From Pyropia yezoensis (lineage: Eukaryota > Rhodophyta > Bangiophyceae > Bangiales > Bangiaceae), in contig CM020618.1 of the NCBI GenBank assembly GCA_009829735.1, positions 42,918,878-42,982,877 on the forward strand: a stretch of 64,000 nt of DNA, in the 5' to 3' direction. The notes below the pieces were generated by a model. That model worked only from the letters and a program-made list of their open reading frames with translations, did no database searches and was not told where the DNA came from. Of the stretch, positions 44,757-56,100 are shown piece after piece (the first letter of the stretch is position 1; each line of letters begins with the position of its first letter). A program made the translations under genes and the position numbers.

Positions 44757-46486
44757 GCCGACTTGGCGTCTGAATCCGAGGGCGAAGGGGAAGATGACGA
44801 GTCCGAGGACGACGTGTCCGCCCCCTCCGCCGAGGGTGTGGCGACCGTCACTACCGGTCCAGGTCCACCCTCGCGGCGTGAACGTACTTCGTTCGTAGCC
44901 GACTTCTTACTCGCATTCCTAACAAGTTGTTGAATGCGTTTACTCAACATGGGGCAATCAAATGCCCAGTGTCCATCGGAGTTGCAGTTCCAGCACCGAT
45001 TGTCAGTTCCCGGAGGGGTCTTCCCGACTGGGGAAGACGAAGAGGTACCCTGGGAAGTTCCCACGGCAACTACTATCCTCTCCTTGCGAATTCGGCGTGC
45101 CTCCCGCAACTCTCTGGCCTGACGCGCCTCTTCGCGTTCCTTGGCCAACTCGGCCTGACGCTCCTGGCGTTGTTCCTCCCTCAACTTGCGATAGGACTCA
45201 CCTCTGCGGTAGGCGAACCTAGCCAACTCGGCCAGGGTCGCCCGGGCAGTGCTATGCTCCCGGGTCTCCATCCGGACTAACCAATGGAGTCCCTCCACGA
45301 ACCGCCTTTTCGCGACAGCTTGTGGGTGAAGAAACCCACAAAGATGGTTGAGCTTACGAACTCGCTCCGCAAAGTACAACTCGTCCTCAGCCTCTTCCTG
45401 GTGAGCTTGGGTAAACTCCTCAACTTGAGAAGCCAACGCTGCTTCATCCACCATGGCTATTAACAACCAGTTGACGAGCTCCAAATAGGACGTCACCTCA
45501 CCAGCGCCTCCACTTGAGGAGCTGGGCATGACGGACATAAGTTCTGTCCGCAGGTCGCCCTTCGTAAACTACTGCAGCATATAGAAAGCCATGCCTTCAC
45601 TTATGGCATTGTCGTCACAGGCTTTTGTGAAACGACGTAAAAAATCGAAGACACGAAGGGGGGGAGTTCCATCCCACTCCGCTTTGTGCCCAAAAGAGTG
45701 AAGTGCACTCTTCTTGGCACGGCCCATGGCTCGGGCCTGGACAGGACCATACGCCACCGACTTGTTGTGGAGGGCGTAGGTCTCGCAGTCAAAGATCCTC
45801 TGGTAGACCGGGTTTGCTACCTGGATCTTGGGCGGCACCTCACGTTGAGGGAAAATCCGCTGAGGCACTGGGGTAAGTTGACCCACGGTGCCTGTAGTCT
45901 GCCGCGGCGAGCTTGGTGTAGCCGCCGGCGTTTCCGAGGGAAACTCCCCCGTAACGGGCGTACGCCCCACCGAGAATGGTGTGGCTCCCTCGTTGGGAGT
46001 CACAGGGGTCGCCCCCTGTTTGGGGCGACCCGAGATAGGCGTGAGGAGGGATTCCCCCTGCGCCTGCGGGCTCGAAAGTTCCATTCCGGTCTGGACATTA
46101 AGGCCATCTGGCAAACTCGCCACAATTTGATTCAGAATAGTATTCGCCATCGTGACCACCAGGTCCGGCAAAGTCTGCCGTAACACATTGGTCGCCTCCC
46201 GACGGACAGTTTCCGCGAGGAGTGGATTGTCGACTCCAGTTGAGTCTCGGTCAGCCTCCGGGAGTCCACCTGAGGGGTAACCACGATCCTCAGGGGTCTC
46301 AACCGGGGGCATGGGCGCGAGCCCATCGCCGACCAACGGAGGTCCGCCGTCCTCCGAAAGCCTAGTTGGCGACGGCTCCAAGCCAAAGTTGGCTCCAACC
46401 CGAGTGGAACCCGCGGGGGCAGTCCTCTCACCTTGGGACGATCCCGTTGAGTGTACCACACGGTGGCCAGACTTCGGCCCACCCAC
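44744..46486 (-). pseudogene. gag: E2 Gag polyprotein with one amber codon
   Basis: From ATG 46486 the frame encodes a Pro/Gly/Thr-rich N-terminus, then a capsid-like region with YALHNKSVAYGPVQARAMG and PLRVFDFLRRFTKACDDNA. An amber at 45569-45571 interrupts it, and the same frame continues with FTKGDLRTELMS, a Glu/Arg-rich helix (EEQRQERQAELAKEREEAR, probable coiled coil) and the zinc knuckle CWNCNSDGHWAFDC. The last codons GGA AAC GAA TGA hold the same slippery heptamer as E3. The capsid part is clearly related to that of E3 and D (FLRRFxKAxxDNxxSEG). Confidence 0.85.
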
Positions 46487-46789
46487 ATCAGAAGTGTCAC
46501 CCGAATGAACTCCCGACTGAGTCGGGGTGGCCTGTGGCCCGCCCGCACTTCCAGTCCTGCTGGCTTGAGGGACCTCTAGTCCCTCTGCGACCCCTGGTAA
46601 ACCTACCTGTGTCTAACCAGTATTCGAAGGCACTGAAGTACGTGCGTCACCCGTGTACTCCCCAGACGACGGGGGGTCCGAACCGGCCATGTTGGCTAAC
46701 GATCGGTATGACACGGTCCAAGTCCACCGTTCCTCTGAGACAGAGGGCCCCCTACACCCGGGTGCACCCGGAGGTAAAGTTCACCCCTG

Positions 46790-46807
46790 TCCCCTGCTGC
46801 TCCACCA
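46790..46807 (-). promoter_or_regulatory. E2 primer binding site
   Basis: Minus strand TGGTGGAGCAGCAGGGGA, two nt from the 5' LTR; identical to the E3 site. Confidence 0.85.
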
Positions 46808-46809
46808 AA

Positions 46810-47278
46810 TGTGGCAAAAACCTCTCACACACGCGACACCCAAGTTGGGGCGGTGCACAAGGGCTGCCTCCCGTGTCGGGTGTACCGGAAGAAGTGCAAG
46901 TCGCACACACTCTATCCCTGTTGTGGGGCAATCCCCCCACTGACAAACAAGAAGATGGTGTGTGGTCCAACAGTGTCTTGGTCGGGACGGGGAAGCAAGG
47001 CCAAGCCCCGCTGTCCCTCCCCTTATCCCCCCAGGGTCCCCTCAGAATCTCGCCACTCAGAATCTCCCACCCCAGCACCTGCCCACCGGGCCACACGAAA
47101 ATTCAAGACGATAAATGCAGAAAACCCTCAAATCCAAGTTGGATTTACTACTAAGCTAACTATCCCAAACTTAGGGAATACGGACCCAAATGCAGGGGGA
47201 GGAACGGGTCAGGCTAGTGGCCTGCCGCCCCTTGCATGGCACGTGTTGGCCCCCTACCTGGGGGTCAATACTGCCACA
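46810..47278 (-). repeat. E2 5' LTR
   Basis: 469 bp, TG...CA ends; differs from 28249-28717 at two positions (C/G near 28282 and G/C near 28510 of the other copy). Confidence 0.93.
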
Positions 47279-47283
47279 TCTGC

Positions 47284-49116
47284 GGGTGGAGATAGCTTCG
47301 TAGGAAGCTTGGTGCTCGCCAGCGCCGTTAGGGGCTTCGCTACTTTGGCGAAGTCCCGTACGAAGCGCCGACTGACGCCGCACGTCCCCAGAAAACGTTT
47401 CATCTGGGTTTGAGTACGAGGGTATTGCAACCCTCGTAGCGCTCTCGCATGCTTCTTGTTCACTAGAACGCGACCAGGTCTTATGACAAGGCGGAGGTAG
47501 TCGACCTCCTCTTGAAAGAGGTGGTACTTGTTGGCCTTGAGGTAAACCCCATGGGCCTTAAGAAGGGAGAGCACCGTCTCAAGGTGCTCTAAGTGATCCT
47601 CGGCCGGCTTGGAAAAGACAATATCGTCATCCAAGTAGACCAGGCATATCTGCCACTTCACGCCTGCCAGGATCATGTCCATGGCGCGCTGAAAGGTGGC
47701 TGGCGCGTTGCACAGCCCGAAAAGAAGGCGCTTGCACTGCCAAGTGCCAGAGTTGCACGTAAAGGCCGTTAACGGCCGGTCCTCCTTGGCTGCTGGTAGT
47801 TGCCAGTAGCGAGCATTACAATCCAACGTCTAAAAGACGTTGGCGTTCCCGAGTGAATGTAAGCACTCGTCCATGCGAGGGATAGGATATGCATCCTTCA
47901 CCGTCATTTCGTCAATGCAAAACCGTTTACCGCCCCCAGGCTGGGGGATGATTGCCACGGGGCTAGCCCACTCCCCGTGGAAGGGTTCTATGACCTGGAG
48001 CGAGTCCATTAATCGGACGTGCTCCTCTTGTACTAGACAAATGCTAGGACCAGACGTATGGGGATGTTGTCGGACGGGGACCGCTCCTGGCTTAAGCCGG
48101 ATACGGTGTACGGTCTCCTTGATGGTCCCGAGGGTACCATCTCAGAGAGAACTAAACCTCTTTATAAGCGCCTCGAGCTTAGCTCGTAGGCCTTCGGGCA
48201 CCGTCCCCAGGTCTATGCCTGTGGCGAGGGAGGAATCCTTGGGAGCTGATTTCGGCTCCGGATCATTCAACTCTTCGGCGGTAGCCCCCTAGCTGACGCC
48301 ATCAAACACGTTAATGTGTCCTATGGCCATGACGGCACGCAAACGTACCGGCCGCTTACTTGGATTCATCACTTGTACCGTCGTAGGCTGGCCAGGCTTA
48401 AGCGTGGCGGGCCCCTCGGCCAGTTGCGCTCCACGAATGCAGTGCAATGTGCTCTTGCCACGGATGTATCCGTGGCCTTGAAAATTGCCACGCACTTGAA
48501 CGTGCGCTGTTGTGCCCGGACGCATAAGCGTCTTTTGGGTAAAGACCAGGCGGGCGCTCCCCCCACGGGAACACGCACACACCGCTTCCCTATTCGGCTT
48601 GCGGCGGGGGTTCTTTTGAACCCCCCGCAGGACGGGGACGGTCTCCCCCGATAAGAGGGTGACCGTCTGGTCCTCCGAGTTAATCCGCTTAGTTTCGTGG
48701 TCCACGAATGTGTTCCCCAAGATAACAGGAACGCACATATTCGGAACCACACCAAAGGATATGTATGAGACGTGTTGTCCCACACAGACCCCCAGGGTGA
48801 CGCTACCCACTATGGGGAGCAATCCCCCATTCACATCTCAAAACCTTAAGGTTTCCAGGTCTCCCAGGGGCTCCATAGGGAACCCCCGAGGTAAGGCTTG
48901 CTTTCGGGCGAGCGAAGGGCCACTCCCGGTATCGAGGATGGGCCTCGTCGCCCATTCATATCCCTCAGTATTAAAAAGCCGTTCGGCTAATTGATAGGCC
49001 GTGGGTGGTGACACTAATGCCACCATCCGAGCTGCTTGTTTGGCTTCATCCTTCCCTTTAGGGCGGATCATCTTACGCTTCACCCCATGAGGCCGGGGTA
49101 AGATGCGTTTCAACAC
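47284..49116 (-). pseudogene. pol: Element D Pol: protease and RT part, heavily broken
   Basis: Minus strand, following D gag in the -1 frame. It starts near 49116 with a basic stretch (LKRILPRPHGVKRKM), retropepsin PILDTGSGPSLA, then a conserved linker (GQHVSYISFGVVPNMCVPVILG) to 48289, and RT (FTCNSGTWQCKRLLFGLCNAPATFQ, VYLDDDIVFS, with an extra Asp). Breaks include a stop near 48835, an amber at 47830-47832 in the strand before LDCNARYW and an internal deletion that removes the YRxLN part of the RT motif RFCIDYRxLNEMT. The last two are shared with E1. The frame runs into the E2 insertion at 47284 and resumes at 28243. Confidence 0.85.
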
Positions 49117-50987
49117 GACATCCTCTTCCCCGGGGGAGGAATAATCCTCATCAGGCCTCCCCCATAATCGTTTTTTGAGGAGGGGGTATCCTCAGATGAA
49201 GAGTCCTCTGACTCTTTGGTATTCCCGTGGGGGCCAGGCCCCTCTTCAGGGGCGCCAGAAGGGCCCCCCTCAGTGACAAGTGCTATGGACTGCGCTGTCC
49301 CCGCCGTGCCCCGCGGGGTACGGCCTTCAATCCGTGCGCGCTCCTTACGGGCTTTCTTAAACTTTGCCCGCGTCACGGCCCTAAGGTCGGAACAGTGGCG
49401 CGTAAAATGCTCATGGCTATTACAAACCAAGCAGCGGTAGCGATTGAAACGCTCCCTCCCCGGCATATCAGCCGGGGACTTCGCCTCAGAGCCCAATTTG
49501 GCCTTCTCCTCATAAAACGAAGGCACGGGGGAACCGCCGGGGGTAGTAGCCACCCCCGCTGCAATGTCTCCAGAGGCATTGCGCTGAACCCGACGCTCCG
49601 CGGCATCTGAGGACCATTGGGCCCGCAGCTCTTCGTTGCGCCGGCGACATATGTCGCCTTTGCGTTGAGCATAGCGTACCAACGCCTCTATGGGCGTGTC
49701 TGGTGTATTAAATTCACGGACATCAGTCCGTACCTCCCACCAGACCCGTTGCATAAAGCGGCCCTTAAGCTGGCTCGCACTATGTATATACTCGCAGAGT
49801 GCATTTGCGTCGCGGACGCGCCGGAAAAAGGTGGTCTCGGTTTCATCCTCCTCTTGGGCAACGTTATTCAACGCTGCCACTTGGGATGATATTATTTCCT
49901 CGTCCGCATATCTGCGGAGGAGCCAGTCAACCAGCTCCAGATACGAAGTGACCTCTCCCGCCCGTCCCCCCGCCTTAGAGGGGATAAGGGACAGGAGCTC
50001 CTTCTTGAGCTCCCCTTTGGTAAACTCCGGAAGGAGGTACAGAGCCCGACCTTCTGAGAGGTCGTTGTCATCGCTAGCCTTACGGAAGCGATTTAGGAAT
50101 TCGAACACCTCTAGAGGGGGGGTCCCGTCCCTGTGGGCGTCACGCCCAAACGTGAGGGATATCTCTTTGCGCTTCCGGCCTAAGTCGCGAGCCATCTCTT
50201 CATCGTAGCGTACGCTCTTGTTGGCGAGTGCATAAGACTCGCAGTCCAGGATACCTTTAAAGGTATCATCATCGGGTATTATCTTGAGCGGGATAACCCG
50301 CTCGGGTTCCCGGTTACGTCCGGGGGATAGCACACGGGCTACCCGGCGGTGGGTCGAAGCGCTTAAGCGCCTCGCCCCACGTCTCTCAGGATCGACGTCA
50401 CTTGCCTCTGAAGAGGAAGATGTTTGCAAATAACCGTGGGGTCGGCGGCGAGTCCGCCGACCAGATCGAGAGATTGAACCCTCGACCTTTTCGAGTCGAG
50501 CAGAAATTGGTGACACCATTTCAGTCAACATCTGGCGGAAAGCCGCCAGAGGAACAGTTCCCATAGCCGTGGAGGACGACCCCCCGAAAGCGGGTACGCC
50601 CCCCAAAGGCGCGCCTCTAAAATTATCCGTAGCCATACGGTCCTGGGTGGGCGATACAAACGTACCCCCACCCGTGGGTGAGGCCCAGGCCCCCCACTCA
50701 CGGGAGGTAAAGGTAGAGCGGTCGCCGACGCCTTGGGCTGCCTCCCCATCAGGGGTCGCGCCTGGAGTGCCTTGTGCCAGGCCGGGAGCCTCACCGGCGC
50801 CTGGCACTCCACCCGGAGGCAGGTCCAAACGGGACAAGTTCGTGCGTTCCCGCTGAGCGGCCGACTCAACACCAGGGTTGGTCCGTGAGGTGCCACCGGG
50901 AACTTCGCCGGTACCTGCCGTCACGATTGACGCTTCCACAGGTGTAGGACCTCTTCCTTGAGGAGGAGCAGAAGTATCAGACTGCAT
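49110..50987 (-). CDS. gag: Element D Gag polyprotein
   Basis: An uninterrupted protein of 625 residues from ATG 50987, ending at TGA 49110. The N-terminus is Gly/Pro/Thr-rich, followed by GRRTRRRPHGYLQTSSSSE (basic then serine-rich as in E3), a capsid-like region (LEVFEFLNRFRKASDDNDLSEGRALYLL and the following helices) and one zinc knuckle CLVCNSHEHFTRHC. The C-terminal tail is Gly/Ser/Glu-rich. Unlike E2, E3 and E4 it does not end in GGGAAACGA; the formal heptamer C CCG GGG lies 18 nt before the stop and pol is again in the -1 frame. Confidence 0.85.
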   Translation of the reverse strand: MQSDTSAPPQGRGPTPVEASIVTAGTGEVPGGTSRTNPGVESAAQRERTNLSRLDLPPGGVPGAGEAPGLAQGTPGATPDGEAAQGVGDRSTFTSREWGAWASPTGGGTFVSPTQDRMATDNFRGAPLGGVPAFGGSSSTAMGTVPLAAFRQMLTEMVSPISARLEKVEGSISRSGRRTRRRPHGYLQTSSSSEASDVDPERRGARRLSASTHRRVARVLSPGRNREPERVIPLKIIPDDDTFKGILDCESYALANKSVRYDEEMARDLGRKRKEISLTFGRDAHRDGTPPLEVFEFLNRFRKASDDNDLSEGRALYLLPEFTKGELKKELLSLIPSKAGGRAGEVTSYLELVDWLLRRYADEEIISSQVAALNNVAQEEDETETTFFRRVRDANALCEYIHSASQLKGRFMQRVWWEVRTDVREFNTPDTPIEALVRYAQRKGDICRRRNEELRAQWSSDAAERRVQRNASGDIAAGVATTPGGSPVPSFYEEKAKLGSEAKSPADMPGRERFNRYRCLVCNSHEHFTRHCSDLRAVTRAKFKKARKERARIEGRTPRGTAGTAQSIALVTEGGPSGAPEEGPGPHGNTKESEDSSSEDTPSSKNDYGGGLMRIIPPPGKRMSC

Positions 50988-51113
50988 CTCGACCCACCTG
51001 TAAAGGCAAGAAAGAAAAGGTACCAAGGGTCACAACCCAACCACAGAGCACACGACCAAGAAACCACGCAACAAAAGGAGAGGAGGTTCCACCAGAAGGC
51101 GCAGCGAATCCCC

Positions 51114-51131
51114 TCCCCTGCTGCTCCACCA
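51114..51131 (-). promoter_or_regulatory. Element D primer binding site
   Basis: Minus-strand TGGTGGAGCAGCAGGGGA, the same as in E2, E3 and E4. The 5' LTR is expected from 51134 rightwards. Confidence 0.8.
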
Positions 51132-51133
51132 AA

Positions 51134-51600
51134 CGTGGTGGTTCTCTGGGCGTACGCCCACACCAACGGGGTACCTTATCCTCCTGAAGGAGATGGTGGG
51201 GAACCCGGGGTATAAACCCTGGAGTCAGAACCGCCGGAACGTAAAGCTCCACGCGAAGGTGGAAGCGTCCGGGACGGGGAACACGAGGGTAACGCAAGGT
51301 TGATTTTTTGTGAGGGGGAAGCAACGGGCACGGCCCCACGCGCAGATATCCCTCTTTGGCCCGCCGGTCCAGGGCCCGCTGTGGGACCCCGGAGTGCGGG
51401 CCAACACTCCCCACACTAAACACCCAATCAAAACACTCAGAACCCTCCAACACCTCTCTGCACGCAAAACACGCTCAGTGGAGGGATCTCACTAAATCTC
51501 GGCCAGATTGGGGCGGAAGTAGCCCGCGCTAGGGAACTTCCCTTCACTGGCCAGAAGGCCAATTCCAATCGGGCGGGCGTAATCGCTCTACCCGATGTTA
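51134..51600 (-). repeat. Element D 5' LTR, right limit not determined
   Basis: Sequence adjoining the primer binding site must be LTR. Its inner end reads CGTGGTGG where TGTGG would be expected. I found no second copy in the window (3' end of D is lost, and E1 lacks a recognisable LTR), so the outer end is a guess. Confidence 0.4.
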
Positions 51601-51739
51601 TCTTATCTCCCCCCCCCCATTCATGGGGGGATCCAGCGAGGATGACGTGGCGTGCCCCTCCCGAGGGAAGAGCGACCCCCTCCTGCCCCCGATTGGTCAG
51701 GGGCAGAGGTCGCCACGATCCGCCTCCCCCTGAAGGGGG

Positions 51740-52404
51740 ATGCCCCTAGCCCGAGGGGTGCGGTAAACCCCCACACATCGAAGGCTTCGTCGAGGGCGGC
51801 GGTAAGGGCGTAGATCTCCCCCGCCATCGCCGACCGTACGACCTGCTTACACTTGCGGCTACCGTAGGTAAGCACGTGGCTGCGTCCCGACCCATCGCAC
51901 AGCAGGACGACAAACCCCACCTGAGAGGACAGGTCTTTGTTGCCAGCGAACGACGCGTTAGCATACGCCCGGATGCGCAGATTGTCCACGTCGAGCCCGG
52001 GATACAGCAGCGCCATGTTGCGTCCAGCTTCGGCCCGCTTGACCAGCGCGTTGTACTCCCGGAAGGCGTCGTGCCCAAACCCCGGCTCTGTTACCTGCGC
52101 CAGCGTGTTGATGCCACAACACAGGTCAGGGCGGGCATGTGCCAACCGGGCAAGAATTGCCCCCGCCGAGATGAACGCCTTGAGAACAGCGTCATTTGGC
52201 AGGGCGGAATACCGGTCGGTGGAGACTGGCTGGTCCAAGGTGATGGTCCGCCGTGAACCCGGATTCGTTTGGATAGAAACGCCCACAAACTCCATCTTGT
52301 CAAACTTGCGCTCCTTGGCCTCGAACCTCTTGAGGGACCACTCAGTCTCCTCCTGGAACTGCCGCTTGCCCGCCATCATCAGGTCGTCGACAGCGGCGCG
52401 TTCA
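51740..52404 (-). pseudogene. Copia-like RT / RNase H fragment
   Basis: The minus strand encodes a 220-residue segment without stops. It starts just at a VDDLMMAGKR motif (the catalytic DD of copia-type reverse transcriptase), continues with the RT thumb region and ends with a copia-type RNase H: RIRAYANASFAGNKDLSSQ and VRSAMAGEIYALTAALDEAFD. Upstream it is fused in frame to the antisense of E1 gag, which is a chance product of the junction at about 52405. No other part of this element is here. It sits exactly between the D 5' end and E1. Confidence 0.7.
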
Positions 52405-52410
52405 ATAACG

Positions 52411-53162
52411 TTTTCCAAGAGGAGGATGAAACCGAGACCACCTTTTTCCGGCGCGTCCGCGACGCAAATGCACTCTGCGAGTATATACATAGTGCGAGCC
52501 AGCTTAAGGGCCGCTTTATGCAACGGGTCTGGTGGGAGGTACGGACTGATGTCCGTGAATTTAATACACCAGACACGCCCATAGAGGCGTTGGTACGCTA
52601 TGCTCAACGCAAAGGCGACATATGTCGCCGGCGCAACGAAGAGCTGCGGGCCCAATGGTCCTCAGATGCCGCGGAGCGTCGGGTTCAGCGCAATGCCTCT
52701 GGAGACATTGCAGCGGGGGTGGCTACTACCCCCGGCGGTTCCCCCGTGCCTTCGTTTTATGAGGAGAAGGCCAAATTGGGCTCTGAGGCGAAGTCCCCGG
52801 CTGATATGCCGGGGAGGGAGCGTTTCAATCGCTACCGCTGCTTGGTTTGTAATAGCCATGAGCATTTTACGCGCCACTGTTCCGACCTTAGGGCCGTGAC
52901 GCGGGCAAAGTTTAAGAAAGCCCGTAAGGAGCGCGCACGGATTGAAGGCCGTACCCCGCGGGGCACGGCGGGGACAGCGCAGTCCATAGCACTTGTCACT
53001 GAGGGGGGCCCTTCTGGCGCCCCTGAAGAGGGGCCTGGCCCCCACGGGAATACCAAAGAGTCAGAGGACTCTTCATCTGAGGATACCCCCTCCTCAAAAA
53101 ACGATTATGGGGGAGGCCTGATGAGGATTATTCCTCCCCCGGGGAAGAGGATGTCGTGTTGA
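52411..53162 (+). pseudogene. gag: E1 gag, C-terminal part
   Basis: About 250 codons corresponding to the C-terminal 40% of D Gag, beginning EEDETETTFFRRVRDANAL and containing the zinc knuckle CLVCNSHEHFTRHC. It is almost identical to D Gag over its length and ends at the same TGA. The capsid region and N-terminus are absent. Confidence 0.85.
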
Positions 53163-56100
53163 AACGCATCTTACCCCGGCCTCATGGGGTGAAGCGTAAG
53201 ATGATCCGCCCTAAAGGGAAGGATGAAGCCAAACAAGCAGCTCGGATGGTGGCATAAGTGTCACCACCCACGGCCTATCAATTAGCCGAACGGCTTTTTA
53301 ATACTGAGGGATATGAATGGGCGACGAGGCCCATCCTCGATACCGGGAGTGGCCCTTCGCTCGTCCGGAAGCAGGCCTTACTTCGGGGGTTCCCAATGGA
53401 GCCCCTGGGAGACCTGGAAACATTAAGGTTTCATGATGAGAACGGCGGATGCATCCCCATAGTGTGAAGCGTCACCCTGGGGGTCTGTGTGGGACAACAC
53501 GTCTCATACATATCCTTTGGCGTGGTTCCGAATATGTGCGTTCCTGTTATCTTGGGGAACACATTCGTGGACCACGAAACTAAGCGGATTAACTCGGAGG
53601 ACCAGACGGTCACCCTCTTATCGGGGGAGACCGTCCCCGTCCTGCGGGGGGTTCAAAAGAACCCCCGCCGCAAGCCGAATAGGGAAGCGGTGTGTGCGTG
53701 TTCCCGTGGGAGGAGCGCCCGCCTGGTCTTTACCCAAAAGACGCTTATGCGTCCGGGCACAACAGCGCACGTTCAAGTGCGTGGCATTTCTCAAGGCCAC
53801 GGATACATCCGTGGCAAGAGCACATTGCACTGCATTCATGGAGCGCAACTGGCCGAGGGGCCCGCCACGCTTAAGCCTGGCCAGCCTACTACGGTACAGG
53901 TTATGAATCCAAGTAAGCGGCCGGTACGCTTACGTGCCGGCATGGTCATCGGACACATTCCTGTGTTTGATGGCTTCAGCCAAGAGGCTTCTACCGAAGA
54001 ATTGCAGGATCCGGAGCCAAAACCGGCTCCGAAAGAATCCTCCCTCGCCCCAGGTATAGACCTGGGGAAGGTGCCCGAAGGCCTACGAGCTAAGCTCACG
54101 GCGCTTTTAGAGAGATATAGTTCTCTTTTGGATGGCACCCTCGGGACTATTAAAGAGACGGCACACCGTATCCGGCTTAAGCCAGGAGCGGTCCCCGTCC
54201 GACAACATCCCTATAAGTCTGCCCTTAGGTCCCGTCTAGTGGAAGAGAAGCAAGTCCGATTAGTGGACTCGCTCGAGGTCATAGAACCTTTCCCACGGGG
54301 AATTGGCTAGCCCCGTGGTAATCGTCCCCCAGCCTGGGGGCGGTAAACGGTTTTGCATTGACGAAATGACGGTGAAGGATGCATATCCTATCCCTCGCAT
54401 GGACGAGTGCTTACATTCACTCGGGAACGCCAACGTCTTTTAGACGTTGGATTGTAATGCTCGCTACTGGCAACTACCAGCAGCCAAGGAGGACCGGCCG
54501 TTAACGGCCTTTACGTGCCACTCTGGCACTTGGCAGTGCAAGCGCCTCCCTTTTTGGGTTGTGCAACGCGCCAGCCACCTTTCAGCGCGCCATGGACATG
54601 ATCCTGGCAGGCGTGAAGTGGCAGATATGCCTGGTCTACTTGGATGACGATATTGTCTTTTCCAAGCCGGCCGAGGATAACTTAGAGCACCTTGAGACGG
54701 TGCTCTCCCTTCTTAAGGCCCATGGGGTTTACCTCAAGGCCAACAAGTGCCACCTCTTTCAAGGGGAGGTCGACTACCTCGGCCATGTCATAAGACCTGG
54801 CCGCGTTCTCGTAAACGAGAAAAATACGAGAGCGCTACGAGGGTTGCAATACCCTCGTACTCAAACCCTGATAAAAAGCTTTCTGGGGATGTGCGGCGTC
54901 AGTCGGCGCTTCGTACGGGACTTCGCCAAAGTAGCGAAGCCACTAACGGCGCTGGCGAGCACCAAGCTTCCTACGAAGCTATCTCCACCCACAGAGGTGG
55001 AGAGGAACGCTTTCGAAACTCTACGGGGGTTGCTTTTGTCACCCCCCGTGTTAGCGATTCCTCCGATGAGCGGCCACTGTATAGTGGACGTGGACGCGAG
55101 CTATGAGCAGCTCGGCTGTTGTTTACTACAACAGCAACCCGACGGGGAATACCTCCCTGTAGGGTATTACTCCCGGCCGTTGAATCCGGCCGAGAGAAAT
55201 TACCACGTCACCGAGATTGAAGCGTTCGGTGTCGTATGGGCCGTGACACACCTACGGTCCTACGTTGAAGGGGAGGAATTTGTAATACGGTGCGATCACC
55301 GTGCCCTTTTGTCGGTGCTGGCTAGAAATAGCCCAAACATACGAATTAACCGTTGGCGGCTTCGGCTGTCTGACTTTACCTACGAACTCCGGTATAAACC
55401 GCGGGCCGACCATAAGGTGGCCGACGCTTTGTCACGCTTGCCCACGGACGAGCCTGACAATGCTCCTATAGATGAGGACCTTCCGGTCCTCGCCACGCTG
55501 ACCCGGTCTGCTCAGGCTTTGGCCGGGCGGAGCGAGAAGCATCGCCATTTGGGGCCCATTGCGGTAGAGGAGCTTATAAAAGCTCAGGCTCAGGACATCT
55601 TCTGCTTGGAACGGCGGAAGGAATGGGAGTCGGTACCTCCCCCTGACCCAAAAAGGGCCAGGAAGGCTTTCTTCTTCGAGAACGAAGAAGGAATACTATG
55701 CCGGAGGTCCTTCTTCCTGGACGCCACTCAGGTGGTGATCCCTACATCTCTACGTGAACGTCTGAAGACGTACCACCATGAGTTACCTTTGGCGGCCCAT
55801 CCTGGTGCTCGCTGGATGTACGCCACGCTGAGGCGTGGGGTCTACTGGCCCACCATGATTGTAGACGTGTACAAACCCGTCTCCCAGTGCACGAGGTGTG
55901 CTCGGAGTAGGCTGGATGAGCGTAGGCGTACGTCTACGCTCAAGCTATTCCCAGCCAACGAGCCCTTCGCCAGCTTGGCGATGGATACTCTCGGACCCTG
56001 ACCCGCTTCTGAAAAAGGTAACAGGTTTATACTTGTGATGGTGGACCGTTTTAGTGAGCTCACCCGGGCGGTCCCCATGAAGGAGATTACCGCGGTGGCA

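Larger units (their letters stand above)
28249..47278 (-). mobile_element. LTR retrotransposon E2 (Ty3/gypsy, chromodomain), interrupted by E3
   Basis: A full-length minus-strand element: 5' LTR 46810-47278, primer binding site 46790-46807, gag, pol in the -1 frame, an antisense ORF on the plus strand, polypurine tract 28718-28732 and 3' LTR 28249-28717. The LTRs differ at two of 469 positions, so the insertion is recent. Without the nested E3 insert it is 9376 bp. Its integrase gene is split by E3 at 32226-41879, and gag and pol carry in-frame stops, so this copy cannot encode an intact polyprotein. Order protease, reverse transcriptase, RNase H, integrase, chromodomain places it among chromodomain-bearing Ty3/gypsy elements. 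Confidence 0.93.

Noticed and set aside
51621..52655. 344-codon single ORF joining antisense gag to copia RT
   Set aside because: Its first 80 codons are the reverse strand of E1 gag; the fusion is a junction artefact, only the copia part is meaningful.
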